Assembly: GCA_002633025.1 (NCBI GenBank)
Contig: NMRB01000151.1
Coordinates: 70,271-134,270, forward strand
Source: Notospermus geniculatus
Lineage: Eukaryota > Nemertea > Pilidiophora > Heteronemertea > Lineidae
Length of the DNA stretch: 64,000 nucleotides
Reading direction: 5' to 3'
Position 1 is the first letter of the stretch. The number at the start of each line of letters is the position of its first letter. Both the position numbers and the translations under genes were made by a program. Of the stretch, positions 48,401-59,996 are shown in pieces. The notes under the pieces are model-generated. The model did not search any database. It saw only the letters and a list, made by a program, of their open reading frames with translations, and was not told where the DNA came from.

Positions 48401-51400
48401 GCGGTTCCTCCGTCAGACTGAGTGACACTTCATCCCCGGGCGAGAACATTTCCATTAGTACCTGAAATGAACAACAGAATGACCAGTTTATTTATCCTTC
48501 CAGCTCTGGATGGATCGGATTCGTCAAATCATCCTTGAAGATGGTCAAGGGCTTGAAAATGAGGCAGACAAAAGCAGCTCCAGATAGCCCTAGCTCACTT
48601 CTCCAAAGCTGAAAAATACCAGTCTATTTGAAGTTTTTGCACCAGAGCACCTGACTGTTTTCCTGAGACACTCACCTTTTTCAGCTGTGACAGAGGCCTC
48701 ATGAAATATTTCCTGAACATTGTCAGTAAAAGATTCGAGCAGGCAGCAGCCTGTGCCCGAGGGAGAGGCACAGGCCTCTGCCTCCATCTACATGCTTTCA
48801 CCAGCGAGGAAGGACTGCCGAAGTGCCAAAACATACCCTCAGGTCAGTCCTACAGCTAAATTTAGATCATGTGATTATGACCAGGGACTACCAACCCACC
48901 TCAACAAGCCATTGTTATTTTCAAACTCACAGTCAATTAGTACACCTGCCAAAAATAATACGTCAGATTTCAAATGGCCACGGATGAGTGGCAGGGATAT
49001 GTTCTAGCAGGGATCACATGTTGCACATGTTCCATAAACCCCTCTTCTTCACTCACAGAGGGCTCATGTGCAGAGAACAGCATCCAAATGAATGAGCCCT
49101 GGATGAAATGTCCTCAACATAATACAGAGATCAACCACGTCCTCACTGACATCGTCATTTTCCTGGACTGGACATGTCTTTGTGGCATGAAGGCAACCAC
49201 AATACAGGGATTTCTAACCACGTCCTCACTGACATCGCTATTTTCCTGGACTGGACATGCCTTTGTGGCATGAAGACAACCACAACACAGATGAAGTGCC
49301 TGGGCAATGTGCCTACATCTGTAAACATTTGAGCACAAAAAAACATCACCATCACGTGATAAAATCATTAATCTTGTGATAAAACCTGAAGTCTGAACAT
49401 GCGACACATCACAATGATTCAATGAATGGAATTCAACTTCGGAGAAATTCCAGGGAAATATGGTATATGACATGGTACAACATGGTACAAGGTTGAATGG
49501 AATTTAGAAATGGACGGTCTGATGTGGTTTCTTGCACTGGTTTAACACCAGCGCTCTCAAGCCAGGTCCAGGTTCACGGATTCCCAAATAACTGAACGAA
49601 AATCACCATCAAGTGCAGGCAGGTCAGCTAACCACGAACATCATAGAGTGCATACCATCAAATTCAATGAGGCTCAAATATACTGTCAGCATAATTCCTC
49701 CAAGCATTGAGGTAAAAGGAGTACCATTTTGAAGTCAGAAGGCCAACAGCAAAACAAAGAACAAAGACATCTACATTTTGCAACAAATCGACTGAACAGA
49801 TTTACCTTCAGAATTTTTGCCTTTGCACACTTTAGAATACCCATATTTGACTTCTCTTGAGTTGAGCAGAGTTAGTTCTCCACCATACCTCACACATCAA
49901 GGGTCATAGCTGAACTCATTAGAATCAAAACACTCGGATTGTTTTCAAAATTGACTGCAGTCACAAGACCACAAGCACATATTATGATCCTAGATCAGTT
50001 ACTAATCCTGAGGGGGTTGTTTTGCTGGCCTGGATGCTCACAGCCAACCCTGGATTTTCACACCCCCAATCAGGGTGCTGTGGAATTAATAAGGGTAACC
50101 ATTGTCCCAGTTGATTTTGTTTCTTTACTGAACAATGAGCTGTTTCCAAGCTCTATCTAATCATAAGGCATTTTCCCTAGGGTGCATCACTGGCCAATGG
50201 TGGTATGGGACTGTTCTCTTAGTTTTTGTTTGCCACTGGACATAATGTGGAAAGCTTGAAACAGTGCCATTTAGATGGGGAAAGAATGAAGCTGTCAGAT
50301 GTGTTGTCCTTGTGAAGATAACATTTCCCACTTGGAGTTGAACATGATGATAATAATAATGATATGGAACTTTTCCAATGTAATACAGCCTCAATACAAA
50401 AGCGCTTTACATTATTACCCCCGTCTCTCCAGAAACCTTTCAGGGGAAGTCAAGGAGCAGCTCATTCACCACGTCACTTGTTCCTTTCCGACCAGTTGAG
50501 AATACTAGGGGCCGTATGCACCAACGAAGATTATCTTCAACTCAGGTTGAGCCACAACTTTCCAATTGTCATTTCATGGTCTGGCAAACCTGAACAATGA
50601 GGAACCTAACTCACTACCTCAATAGGTGTCACTAGTGGTTAAAACTATTGAATTGAAAGGGACATTCAGGTCCTGATCAATTTCCCACACAAAAGGCATC
50701 CATTGTATAGGACCTGATTACTGTGTGCTGCCCTCTATCACAGTTATGATCCCCATTGAAAAGCTGTGGCTCAACCTTAGTTCAAGATAATCTTCGTTGG
50801 TGCATACGGCCCAAGTGGCGACTCAGTTGGGAATCGCACTCGTGACATCTCGGTCTCAAGTCTGACGCTCAACCACAGCGCCACCGCGTTCCAAATGATA
50901 CCCACCTTATCAGCATTCATAGCCACCTTGATATCCTGGCACGAGATCTCTGAGTGGCGGATATTTTTCACATAGTTACCAGTCAACTGGAACGAGTATT
51001 AACATCAAATCAGTAAAGACATCTCACACGTCTTATGCTCACAGCGCCACCTGTCGGGTTGTGGGCTCCCCATTGGCAGCCTGGGAGTACAAATCACTTG
51101 AGCACTGGGCCTAACAGAGGGACTGTGAGCTGCAGTGATCACACTGCTGTTCGATTACTCTGCTATTCCACAGAAACTCCTCTAAGGATGCCAGTACGTG
51201 AAAATCAGACTCAGTCAGTCAGAAACCAGCCTATATCAAACTGGGACCATTCTTTCAATTCCTAAGGGCTACACGTGTCCAAATACCAACCTTGAGTATA
51301 TCAGCTGCAATGTATTCCAGGACTGCCACAATGTAGAGAGACACTTGCATGTCAATCTTATAACCAAGCACCTCCTGCAAGACAGAAAACAACTCGGATG

Positions 51401-54400
51401 TTTAGAAACAATTCTGGAAGAAACCATCAGATTTCCATAATTCTGAAGCTTGGTAGCCATCTGGTATTGAACTTGGCTCTGCCAAGTGGTTGCAGGATGC
51501 CCGGTTATGTCCATGTGCATTTCAGGAACATTCCAATATTTTCAGACTGAAGTGATTCCATTCCTTCTTAAAGACTGGAACACATACCTTCACAAGTAAG
51601 GGGTGAATTTTATCAACTGGCAGCACTAACGGAGCCTTCTTCTTGCCCTTCTCCAGGGCATTCTGGGCATCCCCGATTGCCCATTTATCGATAGGATTCG
51701 GAAACGTTTTCTGCACTCTGTCCTCGACATCTTGCACCATGTGCGGCTGTGACGCGCACAGCATGCCGAGGAGCTGCAGAATCAAGTGTTCGATGTATTC
51801 TAGGGCATCTTCTCGTGCCGTTAATGATGGATGCACCTGTCGCTGAACCTGTAACGAGAACCATGAGTTTCATGTTAATACAACTGGGAATTACGCTGTT
51901 TTTGTTCCTGTTTCTTAGAATCTATGTACCGCCCTGGGTACTAACCTTGGTGCAACATGAAACCATTGTGACACCACCTCAGTCACAGCACCTAAAGACT
52001 GGCAACCCCAGATAAGAAGAATGAGTTACCGGTACTCAATATTCAGTGCTATCGGCCTCGAACTCAAACTGAGTGTTTTCCCCCTCAAACGGTTAGCTTG
52101 AGGTCACTAGTCCGAGCATTATTAAAGAAAGAGTTGCAGACTGAACGGAGCAAAGGTTTTTATTGCTAATCAGTAAACAATTTTTCACACTGCATAGTTA
52201 ACTTTTCTGAGGGGGTAGGCCTACTCTCTTCTTGGACATAGCGACCGCAGGCAATAGCAAAACTGGTAAATTTACAGTCTCTAATCAGACTTTTCAATTG
52301 TACTTGAACTTCAGCGTCGGTATGCTAGTATGACAGATGCGGTAAACTGTAAAGAGGGGCATGTGCCAAAATCATATTTCATTGAGCTTCAAATGCTGAA
52401 ATTGGCCATAAAAAAACACCAACGGTACCAGTAAAACCGAGTTTTGTTCGAGTCCAGCATGTTTGTGAATCAGACTGACCTAAGCATGAGTTGCCTCTCC
52501 ACACGAGTTGTAAGCAGAATGACTCAGCTAACTCTACAGCCTAGGTGTAAATTATGCTTTCAATTATCAGCCACATAGGAAAGCAAAAGTGATAAGAGAA
52601 TGTCCAGCATCTAGTACCAGCAGTGAACGTGTTCAGAAACTTGGACATGCTTTGCACAGGTTTTTTTATTCTGAGATTTTCACCTTCAGAATACTTCCAA
52701 ATATCAAAAGCTGCTGTGAAATGATTGTTACAATTTAGGCCTAAGCTATTTCTCTACAGCTGGGTTCGAATCTGGTAGGAAGCGATGTCTTTCACCTTAG
52801 AAACCCATATTTTATTTCTATTTCATGTTCTCTACAGCTGGGTTTTGACATAGGCCTAATGGAATGGTGTTGAAGTTATTTTCGTTGCCCTCAGTCCAAC
52901 TTTCAGAAACCCTGCATGAAGCTCCACTGGGTTATACCAGGTCTCAGTCAAATGACAGCAAATATTTGTCCTCTGGCCTTTCTGAGAATATCAGAGGTTC
53001 TTAGTGCTCGCTCCCTTCGTCACCGTGCACAAACAATTATGCGGTGACAAAGGGAGTGAGCATTTAAACCACTGATTACCTCAGGATGCGCCTCACTGAT
53101 GCAGTGACAGAGATCAACACAAAGCGCTCAGCACCAATGATACCTATCAGGTCACTCACTCACAGAAACAGTTGGTATTGTTTAGTACTATGCTATGTCT
53201 GATATAAGTCATCAGGTGGCAAACAGCCAAATATCAGCCCTTTACTCAAGATGAATCAGCAGATTGCCCATGATGATTGTACCTTACATCAGCACATTAC
53301 TTTTTTGAAGCATTCAAAGTTTTGTACTCTGGTCTGCACGTGATGATTTCGACACTTTTTGATTTTAACTCTTTGGGACTCAGACTGATGGTGGCAAAGT
53401 TAGATGGCAAGTAGTGACAGAGTCAGTCACTACCAACGGTCTGCATGTGATGAATTTGACATCCATGTACTTTTATCTGAACTCTTTGACACCAGGTGGT
53501 GGCAAAGTTAGGGGGCAAGCGACACAACTGGAGAAATGCATGGATCAGCAGTTTATGTCTAGTGTAACTACATGTACGTAACAGGATGCAGGAGCCACTA
53601 TCTGACTCTGAGTCAGTGTCCAAAGATACAACCAGGATTCAATCATCAGTCAGTGTCAAGAGACACAACCAGGATTCAATCATCAGTCAGTGTCAAGAGA
53701 CACAACCAGGATTCAATCATCAGTCAGTGTCAAGAGACACAACCAGGATTCAATCATCAGTCAGTGTCAAGAGACACAACCACGATTCAATCATCAGTCA
53801 GTGTCAAGAGACACAACCACGATTCAATCATCAGTCAGTGTCAAGAGACACAATCACGATTCAATCATCAGTCAGTGTCAAGAGACACAACCATGATTCA
53901 ATCATCAGTCAGTGTCAAGAGACACAACCATGATTCAATCATCAGTTAGTGTCAAGAGACACAACCATGATTCAATCATCAGTCAGTGTCAAGAGAGAGA
54001 CACACAACACGATTCAATCATCAGTCAGTGTCAAGAGACACAACCATGATTCAATCATCAGTCAGTGCTAAGAGACACAACCATGATTCAATCATCAGTT
54101 AGTGTCAAGAGACACAACCATGATTCAATCATCAGTCAGTGTCAAGAGAGAGAGAGACACACAACCACGATTCAATCATTCAGTCAGTGTCAAGAGACAC
54201 AACCAGAGAGCTTCATGTGTCATCAGCTTGTGACTAGTGTCACAAACAGAATGAGTAAGGGTTCATCAGTTAGTGTCAAAAGACACAAGCATGATTCAGT
54301 CACCAGTCAGGGCCAAGAGACACAACCAGAACTTAGTCATCAGTTTTCTTGAGTATTCAATCATCAGTCTGTGTCAAGACTAGAGACTGGCCCACAGAGA

Positions 54401-57400
54401 CTCCTGAGTCATCAGCTGCACTTGGTTGGTGTCACCAACAGAATGAGTGAGTCACCATATCAGTCAGTGTCAAGAGATAAATCATGTACACCACCATTGA
54501 GTCTTCACTGAGTCAGCATCAAGAGTCACATCAAGAGGAACTCGCAAGTCAGTCATCTCAGCATTCAGCATCAAGAGCAACTCCCAAGTCAGTCATGTCA
54601 GCAGTCAGCATCAAGAGCAACTCCCAAGTCAGTCATGTCAGCATTCAGCATCAAGAGCAACTCCCAAGTCAGTCATGTCAGCAGTCAGCATCAAGAGCAA
54701 CTCCCAAGTCAGTCATGTCAACTCCCAAGTCAGTCATGTCAGCAGTCAGCATCAAGAGCAACTCCCAATGGGGAACATTCCGGCCGTCAGAAGCCACCAC
54801 GAGTTAGCGCCAAGCGGTCCAAAAACGTCATGAAATTTGACGTCACACTGGGCAGAAATGCATGCCACAACGTCATCCATAATGACGTGGGTGCCGTGGC
54901 TCAAGCATTTGACATTAAATTTTGTGACGTTTTTGGACCGCTAACAGGCGGCCTCTAGCGGCACTGGCAGGAAAGTCTCCCATTCAGTCATGCCTTCAGT
55001 CAGAGCTACACCAAGAGGAAAACTCCCAAGTGCTCAGTCATGTCAGCAGGACTGATTTCAGTATTCGGTGCCCACTGCATAAAAAACCAAGACTTCCACA
55101 ATAAGATGGGGACTGGGGACTGGAGACACACTTCAACCATCTCAGACAGAAAACCTTCAATTGGCCAACATGCCTTATCAGCAAAGATTCTCCTGATGAT
55201 GGAAAAATTCAAACAATTCACTGATCTAACAGGGGAAGAATTCAACTGACCCGCTAACCAAATACTTCAGCGGTGCCCCAGCACTGTGGTCCAAGTACAA
55301 TTGCACTAATCACGACTAATTTAGTCGAATAATATTGGATGGGGGTCACCGCTGTAATGTCGGGAATTCCCATGATGCTGCACAAGAAAACAAAGAATGC
55401 CGACTTTTTATATCATATTCGGTGATATTCCCGCAAAAAAAATACTGGTAACATCTCACTAAAATTTCCTTTTAATTCTCATAATCTGTTTTTAAATAGT
55501 GAAGACCATAGCTGTCAATTTCTCACAGTCACAGTTGATTTTTTTCGAATCTTCAGGTAAAAATAGACGCCTCACGACTCCATCCTAATTAGAATAGTTA
55601 TTGTCAGCTTTACTGAATAAATGTACCATAATAATAAGATATTTATACCAACCAAGGCCGTAAACAATGGCTAATCTTGTTCTATTTGCATCTGACGTGA
55701 CACATGTCAGACGATCCTACCTGATGCATGACCGAATTCCATTTTAATTTTTTTGTAAGTAAAAATATACCGGTAAAAAGGTCTCCTATCACTAGCAGTT
55801 CTGTCGTTTGGTTACACCATGTGCTAACTCCAGTTGATACCTTCGGCACTTGCATGGTGAGTCTCCTGAGGTAATCAGTGGTTCACCACCACACATTCGG
55901 TGATGAACAAACCAAGTGCTCAGAACCTTGGATATTCTCAGGATACTCAGACTACTAAAAGGCTATTTGAATCGGGATACCCAAACTATGATGGGAAGAA
56001 GGAAGTATACATGTAACTTCTTTCACACCTTTTTTGTTGACCTCTAATATTTCATTTTCTACCTGCGTGCAGCCCAAATTATGTCATTTACATCGCGGCA
56101 AAAAACTCTCTCAGTGATGACGATGACAACACAAAACTCAACCTTAATTCTCCTGTCCCATGAGAAAGTCAGTGGCTAATTGACGTTCCAAATTACAAGC
56201 AGAGAATGTCAAATCAACAAAGATGAGCTTCAAGCTCTCAACAAGGTAAGACAATAACAAATGTTAACACCAGAATGTTTGACCTTATGAGGGAACGTTG
56301 TTCCATCTATTTGTGGACACCATTCTCCCATGACCTTTCCACACACTATCACCCTCTACACTGATGGCCAATTGAGTTGTTCATAAACTTGACTTGCCGT
56401 AATGTACATTTCGGAAATTAATTTGACATTTCGGACAATTTATTTGATTGTTGTGACTAATTTTGATTTGTTGTTGGGTCTATGTGAGGTGTACAGGCAG
56501 AAGAGATGATGAAGATGCAACAATTACTGCTCATTAGAGTAACATTACTATGGTTATCGTAGTTTTCTCCGTATAACAACATGCTACATTAAGGAACAGG
56601 TAATGTGGGATCACTCAGAAAGTCATTCTAAGGTGGATGATGACAAACCTCCCAACCTGCGATACACTCAAGGACATGAATGTAAGATATCAACCATCTT
56701 GATTGTTTAGAAAACCTGTTGATCATTTTCCTTTCACTAGTTTCAGTAGACTTCAGTTGGCTTTAGAAGCTTCAATTTTGTCAAATTGTTCAGAGAAATT
56801 ATGGAAACCAATATGAGTCATATGACTGCCACAGACAGCAGCAGCCACCATGATGCAGGCCTTTCCTTTTGAGGCGTGCTAAAATGTGCATGTGCCTCGC
56901 AAACAATAGAATTTCTATTGTTTGCGAGGCGCAGGCACATTTTAGCGCACCTCAAAAGGAAAGGCCTGATGATGAATTGATAAGTCAGTGTAACCATATT
57001 GGAAAAGGGCATATTATAATCCTCTCACCAAACTGAACCAAAATTTACATGGCTGAGTCTTCAAAGATGGAGTCCGTATAACAACATGCTACATTAAGGA
57101 ACAGGTAATGTGGGATCACTCAGAAAGTCATTCTAAGGTGGATGATGACAAACCTCCCAACCTGCCATACACTCAAGGACATGAATGTAAGATATCAACC
57201 ATCTTGATTGTTTAGAAAACCTGTTGATCATTTTCCTTTCACTAGTTTCAGTAGACTGCGAGGCGCAGGCACATTTTAGCGCACCTCAAAAGGAAAGGCC
57301 TGATGATGAATTGGTAAGTCAGTGTAACCATATTGGAAAAGGGCATATTATAATCCTCTCACCAAACTGAACCAAAATTTACATGGCTGAGTCTTCAAAG

Positions 57401-59070
57401 ATGGAGCATGTCAAAGCTCACTCTGAATCTGCCTTGAAAAAAATCCATAAAAACTTTGTTTTAAAAAGTCTTTGAGAAGAAATTGTGGTGTAATAAAAAT
57501 GTGACCATTATCAAAACAATGACAAAGCAGTTTTTAAAAGGAGTATTACTAGTTGGTGGTGAACAGGTGATTATCAGACTCACAAACACCACCCATCATA
57601 ATGTTTCCTTCCCAGATCATTGTTTACCAAGCTAAATGAGTCAGCATTGATCATCACAACAAACTCTATACATAGTGTATGACCCAACTAACTGTTGAGT
57701 GAGACCAAGAAGGCAGTGCTGAGGGAAGCCTAGAGGGAAGAGACAGATCTGGTTTCGCAAAGGCCAAGCAGAGCTGATTGCCTCTGGCATTCTGTTCTAT
57801 AACCTGTGCTGTCCAAATGCAAAACTGGGACCTGGGGCCCAATGTCAAATACTCCTCAAATTGGAAAACGACTCCCCCCATGATCCTGATTGCTGTTATT
57901 TGGAAATGAAAGGTGTCCCCAGCAGAAGCACCACAAATATGAATTTGATGATGATGATGATGATGATACCAACAGTACAGTGAACTTACGGGCCAAGTTA
58001 GGCCTACATGTCATGCCAGTAACTGAACCTTGGTTTTACCCCCCCCCCCATCTCTGAATCCATCATTCATTGCCCTGCCTGAGGCCATATCCATGCAAGG
58101 AGAAGATCCCCGGGTTGGTTGTAATAACCAGTACACGGACGATTCCCTAGACCATTGTCACTGGTCTACTCCTTGATCTGGGGACTGTTTCATAAAATGA
58201 CCTTAGGCTAATGGTACCATTAATTCCAACGGATTTTCCATTTGGTTAAAGGTACCATTAGCTTAAAGTCACTTTTTGAAACAGGGCCATGCTCTCCTTA
58301 TCATTATTATCAATCACGTTAACTTTTGAGAATTTTTATCCTTTCCCTCGTCAGTAATTCCATTCCATGGTTATTATCATGGTAGGCCCTAATACTGCAT
58401 AGGCCTATATATAGCCTCACTGACAGGATGATGTCTGCTGATAGGCTGCATTAAATCAAGCCTACTCATCTCATGATCTGATTCAGATCTATCTAGGCCT
58501 GACGACACATTCATTGTCATTGATTGATAAAAGAAATCAATTCCTAGAATTCTCGCAACTGAACAATTAATCATTGGACCTCATCCTAGGCCTCGTCTCA
58601 ATCTGGTTGCCCAACAACAACAGGTAGGCCTGCAGGTCATTGTCAATATAATCAGCTGATCTGGAACCAACAAAAAAAACAAATTATTGTCAAGACGAAG
58701 TTGTATGCTGCATGCACTGCTGCTGTGCCAGCATGCAAACTGAGTTGATTTTGAATGAATTTTGCTATCACAGGACACAGCACAAAAATTAGGGCGATAA
58801 ATACAGCAAATGCACCATCAAAATCCTCATTAAACAGTCCCAATTGCTGAAGAGGATACCAGTTTTGATGCATGCGCAAGTACAGGTGCATCAGGCCACA
58901 TCGTGTGAGGCCACGCGGGTTTGCAAGTGTTGATAAACACAAGCTTCAGATCATTCCACAAATCTTACCTTTTGCAACGGATTGACAAGGAGACCCTTCC
59001 ATTTCGGTCCATTTTCTTCCGACTCGAAGTTATATAAAGGTCGATCGGCTGCTGCAGTTGCAGAGAACAT
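42441..59070 (-). CDS. SOS1: Son of sevenless Ras/Rac guanine nucleotide exchange factor
   Basis: Seventeen coding exons (minus): 58969-59070 (ATG), 51588-51848, 51291-51374, 50906-50986, 48126-48461, 47758-47868, 47541-47639, 47130-47385, 46629-46817, [gap 46188-46387], 45813-46071, 45518-45673, 45089-45271, 44789-44906, 44297-44466, 43872-43988, 43245-43482, 42441-42955 (TAG). All observed junctions are GT-AG and in phase; ~1091 residues are visible. Order: histone-like N-terminus (exons 1-4; HPIDKWAI-like [14 protein letters not shown]), DH (5-8), PH (8-9, broken by the gap), REM end ([20 protein letters not shown]), Cdc25 catalytic domain ([42 protein letters not shown]), then a Pro-rich tail with [24 protein letters not shown] and PKVPPKTYK that would bind Grb2 SH3 domains. 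It converts Ras-GDP to Ras-GTP downstream of receptor tyrosine kinases. Intron 1 is 7.1 kb. Chordate SOS1 and SOS2 are both co-orthologues. Confidence 0.95.
46188..46387. other. 200-N assembly gap inside SOS
   Basis: The visible frame jumps from PH strand residues ending KEDSDG to the REM-end residues RVLNV. About 180 residues of the conserved protein are absent from flanking sequence, so the gap hides exons and its true length is certainly more than 200 bp. Confidence 0.95.
49130..49285. repeat. ~82-bp tandem repeat, two units, in SOS intron 4
   Basis: Two near-identical units share CACGTCCTCACTGACATCG and TTTTCCTGGACTGGACATG, each with CTTTGTGGCATGAAG. Confidence 0.8.
50360..50470. repeat. 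Dispersed repeat with AAGCGCTTTACAT motif
   Basis: Related to 39525-39640: AAAGCGCTTTACATTATTAC and GTCTCTCCAGAAACCTTTC. Confidence 0.6.
50510..50812. mobile_element. MITE with ~57-bp inverted repeats
   Basis: Left end GGGCCGTATGCACCAACGAAG... pairs with right end ...CTTCGTTGGTGCATACGGCCC. The arms run to about 50568 and from 50754. No coding capacity. It ends directly beside the SINE head at 50812-50888. Confidence 0.85.
50812..50888 (-). mobile_element. tRNA-derived SINE head in SOS intron
   Basis: On the minus strand an A-box-like TGGCGCTGTGGTTGAGCG (50869-50886) is followed by a B-box-like GTGCGATTCCC (50831-50841). It sits 18 bp from SOS exon 4 (50906-50986), in the intron downstream of it. 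Confidence 0.6.
51849..53610. other. SOS intron 1, near-exon part
   Basis: No exon is seen. GGGTTCGAATCTGG at 52759 resembles a tRNA B box but no matching A box was found. Confidence 0.5.
53611..54208. repeat. 37-bp minisatellite, about 16 units, SOS intron 1
   Basis: Unit AGTCAGTGTCAAGAGACACA plus ACCAGGATTCAATCATC. Two units carry extra AGAG/CACA dinucleotide growth (near 53990 and 54150). Because 37 is not a multiple of three, it yields repetitive frames in three phases that are not genes. Confidence 0.95.
54209..54550. repeat. Degenerate continuation of the minisatellite
   Basis: Scattered GTCAGTGTCAAGAG and AGTCATCAG pieces show decay of the 37-bp unit. Confidence 0.6.
54551..54770. 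repeat. 40-bp minisatellite, about 5-6 units
   Basis: Unit AGTCAGTCATGTCAGCAGTC plus AGCATCAAGAGCAACTCCCA. Shares AGTCAG...AAGAG words with the 37-bp array and probably grew from it. Confidence 0.9.
54810..54945. mobile_element. Short MITE (136 bp)
   Basis: Ends AGCGGTCCAAAAACGTCA and TGACGTTTTTGGACCGCT are exact complements, and the inner TTTGACGTCAC partly pairs. No frame. It lies at the edge of the 40-bp array. Confidence 0.8.
54946..56567. other. SOS intron 1, no feature seen
   Basis: AT-rich non-coding sequence with no exon or repeat that I could support. Confidence 0.5.
56568..57072. repeat. Tandem duplication unit 1 (505 bp) in SOS intron 1
   Basis: Directly followed by a second copy (57073-57406). 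Unit 1 carries a 171-bp segment (56753-56923) absent from unit 2. Confidence 0.9.
56852..56970. repeat. 119-bp near-perfect palindrome
   Basis: Left arm GGCCTTTCCTTTTGAGGCG... and right arm ...CACCTCAAAAGGAAAGGCC meet at AATAGAATTTCTATT. It is a long hairpin inside tandem unit 1. Confidence 0.9.
57073..57406. repeat. Tandem duplication unit 2 (334 bp)
   Basis: Matches unit 1 but jumps from AGTAGACT to GCGAGGCGCAGG at 57257/57258, leaving only the right arm of the palindrome. Confidence 0.9.
57407..58968. other. SOS intron 1, near the first exon
   Basis: No exon is seen. A (GAT)n tract is at 57947-57967, a poly-C run near 58040 and the hairpin MITE at 58183-58287. Confidence 0.5.
58183..58287. 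mobile_element. Hairpin MITE (105 bp)
   Basis: Left arm GGACTGTTTCATAAAATGAC and GCTAATGGTACC pair with right arm GGTACCATTAGC and TTTTTGAAACAGGG. Confidence 0.7.
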
Positions 59071-59996
59071 GGTGTATCTTCATTCTATCGCATTTGGATT
59101 CACATGATTAATTATCAGGACAAAAGACAAGTAAATATTATGGCCAAACTTGTTCACCTATCAGTGTCACACCAGTGTCAGCCATGTTGACTTCCTTAAA
59201 ATCGGCAGGGGTGTACATCAGACTATGACGGCCCCAGGAGGACTAACACTGTACATTTTCTACATAGAGAGATAGCTTTATGGGTAGTGGCGATGAGGTT
59301 GCATAAATGGTACAGGTTTTGTATACGCATGCGCAGACCCTCAATCTCAGCTTTAAAACACAATAAAATAAATATCAGTCCGTTTTGAAGGCATTTAGTC
59401 ACTATTTCGGTGACTCTAAGAGTATATCTATAGTGTTTAATTGATAATGATGATCGGCCTGGTACATTTCTCACAAAACCAGCATAGAAGCAAAAGATAG
59501 GGTTAGAGAGTGCAAATTAACATTAGTGTCAACTTTCACCAATAGATGTCAGCAGCGTACAGTGTGGTGTAGCAGTTGTAGTTATCACCCGAGAACAGTA
59601 GTCCGGGTACAATAGCAATTCTGCCAGTTGAGTAGATGGGATGCATCCGAGGTGCATGGACTGTTTGTTTTTATCCAATGTTAGAATACGGACCCTCTCC
59701 TCAGGCATGTCAGTCGTAGACGTAAATGGGGCCTCGCCACTAAATTTTGAATTGTGGCATTTTGTGACACAGGGCCAACAAGTGTACTCATGGTAACTAC
59801 GGTATGAAAAAATGGAATATTCAAGTGCACCGAGTCAAGTTGAGTCCATGCTAACCTAGATAGCTGCACTGATTTGCTTTACCGGTAGATTTGAACGACT
59901 ACTTGTACGTTTCGGGAAGTCAAATTGCTTTTCGACACCACTCCATCTCAAACTTTACATGAATGAGTAGTGTCGAGTTGGTGTCAAGAGAGCATC
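59071..59996. promoter_or_regulatory. Shared intergenic region between divergent SOS and PLA2 genes
   Basis: The two coding starts are only ~930 bp apart and diverge, so both promoters should lie here unless the PLA2 gene has further 5' exons. I see no clear TATA box or other assignable motif. Confidence 0.35.

Noticed and set aside
48595-48834. Exon-like cassette on the minus strand (AG ... GTGAGTG) between SOS exons 4 and 5
   Set aside because: SOS exons 4 and 5 already join to the conserved contiguous sequence, and the insert has no counterpart in the family.
52750-52790. tRNA-like B box (GGGTTCGAATCTGG)
   Set aside because: No A box at proper spacing and no acceptor stem.
53572-53949. 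Open frames of up to 125 codons on the plus strand
   Set aside because: They are the 37-bp minisatellite read in several phases; the same words appear in all three frames.
53611-54208. Regular 37-bp repeats, CRISPR-like at first sight
   Set aside because: Units abut with no spacers and the host is an animal; it is a minisatellite.
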